Assembly: GCA_902772745.1 (NCBI GenBank)
Contig: CACYBV010000194.1
Coordinates: forward strand, 1-6,778
Length of the DNA stretch: 6,778 nucleotides
Direction: 5' to 3'
Source: an uncultured Eubacteriales bacterium
GTDB lineage: Bacteria; Bacillota; Clostridia; Lachnospirales; Lachnospiraceae
Positions 3,677 through 6,778 of the stretch are shown here, piece after piece. The notes under the pieces were generated by a model. It saw nothing but the letters and a program-made list of their open reading frames with translations. It ran no database searches and had not been told where the DNA came from. Both the position numbers and the translations under genes were made by a program. Positions within the stretch are counted from its first letter, which is position 1. Each line of letters starts with the position of its first letter.

Positions 3677-6583
3677 ATGTACAAGCGGATATCACATTAT
3701 TATCCGGGCTGCGACGGGACGAAGCTTGCGGTGGACCTGTATCTTCCGGTAACCGCAGAGAAGGTTCCGGTGCTGTTTAGGATTTCGCGGAACGTGCGCC
3801 GCCCGGCTGAAGAGGACGTGCGGGGACAGGAGTTTTTCCGGCGGGAGCTTGCGCAGTTTGAGTATTTTCTGGAGCACGGCTATGCGGTCGCGATCCCGGA
3901 GCTGCGCGGGGTCGGCGCCTCCTACGGGACAAATGAAGGCTTCTTCGCGCCGATCGACGGGCGCGACATGGCAGCGCTGATCGACCGGATTGCGGAAGAG
4001 CCCTGGTGCAACGGAAACGCCGGAATGTTCGGCGGCTCGAATGTCGGGGCTTCCCAGCACTTTGCGGCAAAAAACACGCCGAAGCACCTTCGCTGCATCA
4101 TTCCCTGCGACTGCAGCGCGGACCTGTATTACCAGAATTATCCGAACGGCGTCTCGATCCTTCCGGACATGAAAGCGCCGAAAATGCCTGAAAGGATGGG
4201 CGTTCCGGTGGACGAGGACCCGGCGCCGCAGTATCCGATGGCGCACGAAGCGATGGAAGGCCACAGATTCAACATGGGCTTTCTGGAGCAATATCTGCCG
4301 GATATGCACCGGGACAGCATGAATTACCGGATCGGCTATGCGCCGAACATGGAAATTCCGGTCTGGAATGCGATGGACAGGGTGCGCTTTTCCGGGATCG
4401 CGGTGTACCCTTACGGTGCATTCTACGAGCCTGGCTGCACCAACAAGATCTTCGAATACCGTGCCTGGGGCGGGAAGCTCCTCCTCGGACCCTGGCGTCA
4501 CTGCGAGGTATATCAGGAGACGAATGATTTTCCGGGCGGCGTGTTTGACTGGAAAACGGATCACCTGAGGTGGTTTGATCATTTCCTGAAAGGTGTGGAA
4601 AACGGGGTGACGGAAGAGCCGCCGGTGCTGTATTATACGACAGACGACGAAAAACCCTGGCACCGGAGCGCGGATTTCCCGCTGGACGATCAGGTGAATG
4701 CCTCGCTGTATCTTACGGCGGAGGGAAAACTAGCGGAAGACGAAGCGTCTGCGGCTGACAGGGCAGAACTCCGGTACAAGGTACGCAATGACATCACGCT
4801 CATCGAGGGCATGGGGCGCCTGAATCGAAGGATCGATCGGGATCTTGGGGAAGAAGCGGCGAAATGTCTCCGGTTCACGACGGAAGTCCTTCCGGAAGAT
4901 CTCGAACTCACCGGCTTCCCGGTTGTCGAGCTCTATGCTAAATCCACTTTCGAGGACGGTATCTTCCTCGCGGAACTTCTGGAAATCCTTCCCGACGGGC
5001 GGGCACATTTTCTGACTGATGGAATGCTCCGCGGACGATCCGCAAAACTTTCCCGTCATCCGATCCTCGACCCGATCGGCGTTCCCTATCACAGCAGCCT
5101 GACAGGGGATGATGTGAAACTTTCCGAGGACCGGCCGACCTTCCTCGCCTTCCACCTCGAGAGCCTCTCCAAGGTCGTAAAAAAAGGCTCGAAACTTGAG
5201 CTTCTCGTGCATTGCGGCGGAAACGGCTACCGTCAGCCGGAGGGTTTCCCGGAGGATACGGAAGTCACTTTCTGCTTCGGAGGGGATACGCCCGCGCGGC
5301 TGAAGCTCCCTGTAATCGCGCCGCACGCGCATGAATTTGCCGCCGGAAACGAGCGCGTTTTTGTGTATAAAAAAGCAGTTTACCGGAAAGCCGGAAAGGA
5401 GTGGAAATCCTTCCCCTGCCTGCAGGTTTACCCGGCGGGCGGCGGACTTCGGTATGTGACGGAAGAATTTACGGCTGTCCGGAAAGAGGCGGGCCAGAAG
5501 TCCCTTCTCACGATCGCACCCTGTAAGGCTTTCCCGGACGGCTTTTCCGCAATCGCGGAAGTTCCGAAACGGCTCGTTTTCGGGAACTCAGATCCGCAGA
5601 TTACAGGCTCCGTTTCTCCGGAAATGAAGGCTTATTTTGCCCGGAACAGTGTAAGAACACCCACCACCTTCCGTAATCTCTATGTAGCAACGGTTCCAGT
5701 CGCAAAGGGCCGGCCCGGCGACCGGAATCCGCAGATGTGTTCGACATTCGATCTGTTTACAGACCTGATTCTCCCAAAGGAAAACCCGGGAGAAGGCGAA
5801 ACCTTCCCCTGTGTCGTCCATATCCACGGTTTCGGGGGAAACAATCACCAGTACGAATCCTGGTCCCAGCGTCTGATTGAAGCGGGCTGTGCGGCAGCAA
5901 GTATCGACTACCGGCTGATGCCGCCCGGAATCTGGCCTGTGAGCGCCGTGGATGCGGCGGGCTGCATCCGGTATCTGAAGGCGCACGCGGCAGAACTTCA
6001 CCTGGATCCTTCCCGCTTCGCCCTTGTCGGGGGCTCGATGGGCGGGCATCTTACGGCCTGGCTTTCGGCTGTGAACGGGCAGGAGAAGGCCGGAGACATC
6101 GGCGGAAATACGGAGTTTGACACTTCCGTGAAAGCCGCGGTTGCGCTCTTTGCCCCGACCGACCTTCTCGGCTTCGGCGAAGACTGCGCCGCCCAGTGGC
6201 CGCACCAGCCGGACAAGGTAGCAAACGGCGACGGCCCCTTCGCGCCGGTCGGTTCGATGATCGGCTACGCGGGTCCCAAAAAGGGCATGGGGGAGCTGAA
6301 AACGCACCTTAACCGGCCGGAAGAGCCCTACAAGAGCTATATCGATCTCGCAAAGGAAGCGAGCGCAGTCTGCCATGTGACGGAAAAATCCGCACCCTTA
6401 TGCCTCGTTCACGGCATGTACGACTGCGGCATTCAGGTACCGATGGGCCAGAGCCTGCGGATGTTCGAAGCGCTGACGAGAGCAGGCGTGAAAAGCCTCT
6501 GCCTCCTCAACAACAACGGCATTTACGGTGAAGACCCGGAGGTTCAGGATGCGATGGTGCGGTTCATCCTGGACAGAATATAA
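3677..6583 (+). CDS. Bifunctional hydrolase: S15/CocE-type acyl hydrolase fused to BD-FAE/carboxylesterase-like hydrolase
   Basis: 968 residues with two complete alpha/beta-hydrolase units and no signal peptide, so presumably cytoplasmic. Unit 1 (about 1-300) is the X-Pro dipeptidyl-peptidase/CocE fold (PF02129): DGTKLAVDLYLP (13-24), PELRGVGASYG (74-84), nucleophile Ser121 in GMFGGSNVG, and His275 in GPWRH. The jelly-roll domain PF08530 follows (about 295-548), starting at LRWFDHFLKG and containing LRGR (451-454). Residues about 549-690 are an unassigned linker. Unit 2 (about 690-968) resembles BD-FAE/carboxylesterase hydrolases: oxyanion segment HIHGFGGN (715-722), DYRLMP (744-749), Ser787 in GGSMGG, and Asp916 in VHGMYD. 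Oddities: the usual 'GGWYD' aspartate of unit 1 reads AFYE (Glu251), and unit 2 reads NNNGIYGEDPEV where relatives have an AGHG-type histidine (Ile949). S15 relatives split ester or amide bonds (cocaine esterase, cephalosporin acylases, dipeptidyl peptidases), and BD-FAE relatives are acetyl or feruloyl esterases. The substrate here is unknown. It is co-transcribed with the lactonase and followed by a large hairpin. Confidence 0.85.
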   Translation: MYKRISHYYPGCDGTKLAVDLYLPVTAEKVPVLFRISRNVRRPAEEDVRGQEFFRRELAQFEYFLEHGYAVAIPELRGVGASYGTNEGFFAPIDGRDMAALIDRIAEEPWCNGNAGMFGGSNVGASQHFAAKNTPKHLRCIIPCDCSADLYYQNYPNGVSILPDMKAPKMPERMGVPVDEDPAPQYPMAHEAMEGHRFNMGFLEQYLPDMHRDSMNYRIGYAPNMEIPVWNAMDRVRFSGIAVYPYGAFYEPGCTNKIFEYRAWGGKLLLGPWRHCEVYQETNDFPGGVFDWKTDHLRWFDHFLKGVENGVTEEPPVLYYTTDDEKPWHRSADFPLDDQVNASLYLTAEGKLAEDEASAADRAELRYKVRNDITLIEGMGRLNRRIDRDLGEEAAKCLRFTTEVLPEDLELTGFPVVELYAKSTFEDGIFLAELLEILPDGRAHFLTDGMLRGRSAKLSRHPILDPIGVPYHSSLTGDDVKLSEDRPTFLAFHLESLSKVVKKGSKLELLVHCGGNGYRQPEGFPEDTEVTFCFGGDTPARLKLPVIAPHAHEFAAGNERVFVYKKAVYRKAGKEWKSFPCLQVYPAGGGLRYVTEEFTAVRKEAGQKSLLTIAPCKAFPDGFSAIAEVPKRLVFGNSDPQITGSVSPEMKAYFARNSVRTPTTFRNLYVATVPVAKGRPGDRNPQMCSTFDLFTDLILPKENPGEGETFPCVVHIHGFGGNNHQYESWSQRLIEAGCAAASIDYRLMPPGIWPVSAVDAAGCIRYLKAHAAELHLDPSRFALVGGSMGGHLTAWLSAVNGQEKAGDIGGNTEFDTSVKAAVALFAPTDLLGFGEDCAAQWPHQPDKVANGDGPFAPVGSMIGYAGPKKGMGELKTHLNRPEEPYKSYIDLAKEASAVCHVTEKSAPLCLVHGMYDCGIQVPMGQSLRMFEALTRAGVKSLCLLNNNGIYGEDPEVQDAMVRFILDRI

Positions 6584-6590
6584 TGAAGCA

Positions 6591-6627
6591 GCGTCAGGCG
6601 TCCCTTTACAAAAGGGGCGCCTGATGC
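6591..6627. terminator. Strong 17-bp hairpin after the operon; probable terminator or stabiliser
   Basis: Bases 6591-6607 pair with 6611-6627 without interruption (17 pairs, of which 6593/6625 and 6601/6617 are G-U in RNA) around the 3-base loop ACA. It starts seven bases past the hydrolase stop codon. The plus-strand sequence that follows (TACAATAAAATC) has no U run, so it is not a textbook intrinsic terminator and may act mainly as a 3' end stabiliser or block. Read leftward it is followed by a moderately T-rich stretch. Confidence 0.6.
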
Positions 6628-6633
6628 TACAAT
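6605..6633 (+). promoter_or_regulatory. Promoter of the type B carboxylesterase, embedded in the hairpin
   Basis: TTTACA (-35, 6605-6610; five of six) and TACAAT (-10, 6628-6633; five of six) with an ideal 17-base spacer. The -35 forms the top and loop of the inverted repeat, and the -10 begins at the first base after it. Transcription would begin near 6640, giving a leader of about 29 bases before the ATG. Confidence 0.75.
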
Positions 6634-6668
6634 AAAATCAACTCATTACGTGCAAGGAGGGACTTTGT

Positions 6669-6778
6669 ATGTCCAACATTACAGCAAGAAAGAAAAACCC
6701 CGTAGTCGAGACCACGAAGGGCAAGGTCCGCGGATTCCTGTATGACGGCGTCTATAATTTCTGCGGCCTGAAGTACGC
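6669..6778 (+). CDS. Type B carboxylesterase (para-nitrobenzyl esterase-like), N-terminal start; 3' end outside window
   Basis: 36 full codons are visible before the window ends. After a short basic lead, residues 13-36 read VETTKGKVRGFLYDGVYNFC then GLKYA. This is the characteristic opening of the carboxylesterase family PF00135 (V-x-T-x-x-G-x-[VL]-x-G ... F-x-G-[IV]-P-Y-A), with Lys at the usual Pro position and Cys at the usual Lys. The catalytic Ser-Glu/Asp-His residues lie beyond the window; whole proteins are typically around 500 residues. There is no signal peptide, unlike many secreted members. AAGGAGG (6654-6660) sits eight bases before the ATG. It has its own promoter and so can be expressed apart from the upstream operon, but its ester-hydrolase function fits the same catabolic theme. 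Confidence 0.8.
   Translation, partial: MSNITARKKNPVVETTKGKVRGFLYDGVYNFCGLKY

Noticed and set aside
3692..4663. A 323-codon leftward open frame opposite the first hydrolase unit
   Set aside because: Its composition is Arg/His/Val-rich and unlike any protein family. The plus strand carries well-defined S15/CocE motifs, and the frame arises from GC-rich codon positions.
5588..6376. A 262-codon leftward open frame opposite the second hydrolase unit
   Set aside because: Same reasoning: it is antisense to the recognised BD-FAE-like unit and has no ribosome binding site or domain motif.

Overview
This 6.8 kb window of GC-rich bacterial DNA most likely comes from a Clostridia-type Firmicute (Lachnospiraceae-like). 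I infer this from the strong AAGGAGG ribosome binding sites ahead of several genes, the sigma-A type promoters, and the protein families present; the sequence contains no taxonomic marker. There are five genes with good coding support, two of them cut by the window edges, plus a decayed stretch of 578 bases that carries gene remnants and divergent promoters.

Left part (1-2001): the C-terminal half of a cysteine synthase reads rightward and ends at 519. It converges on a leftward 434-residue major facilitator transporter (697-2001). The 177 bases between them hold two copies, 70-71 bases apart, of an imperfect palindromic element that folds into long hairpins. It resembles REP/BIME-type intergenic repeats and may double as a two-way terminator.

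Middle (2002-2579): there is no intact gene. The stretch contains the transporter's Shine-Dalgarno, a small inverted repeat that could be an operator, a short tail-like frame of unknown origin, and a recognisable C-terminal scrap of a GNAT acetyltransferase. Two promoters point away from each other. The rightward one carries an unusual set of mutually complementary inverted repeats.

Right part (2580-6778): a rightward group of hydrolases. A lactonase-family beta-propeller (347 aa) is followed after 53 bases by a 968-residue protein that joins two alpha/beta hydrolases in one chain: an S15/CocE-type hydrolase with its jelly-roll C-terminal domain, then a BD-FAE/carboxylesterase-like hydrolase. 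Both halves keep the nucleophilic serine, but each departs from its family at another triad position (Asp to Glu in the first, no His at the usual place in the second). A 17-bp hairpin follows. The promoter of the next gene, a type B carboxylesterase cut by the window end, is built into and against that hairpin.

Taken together the right half looks like a catabolic locus for an ester-, amide- or lactone-bearing small molecule: one lactonase and three serine-hydrolase modules, with an MFS permease nearby on the other strand. None of the hydrolases begins with a signal peptide, so the chemistry is predicted to be cytoplasmic. The substrate cannot be read from the sequence. No RNA gene, CRISPR array, insertion sequence or origin is visible.
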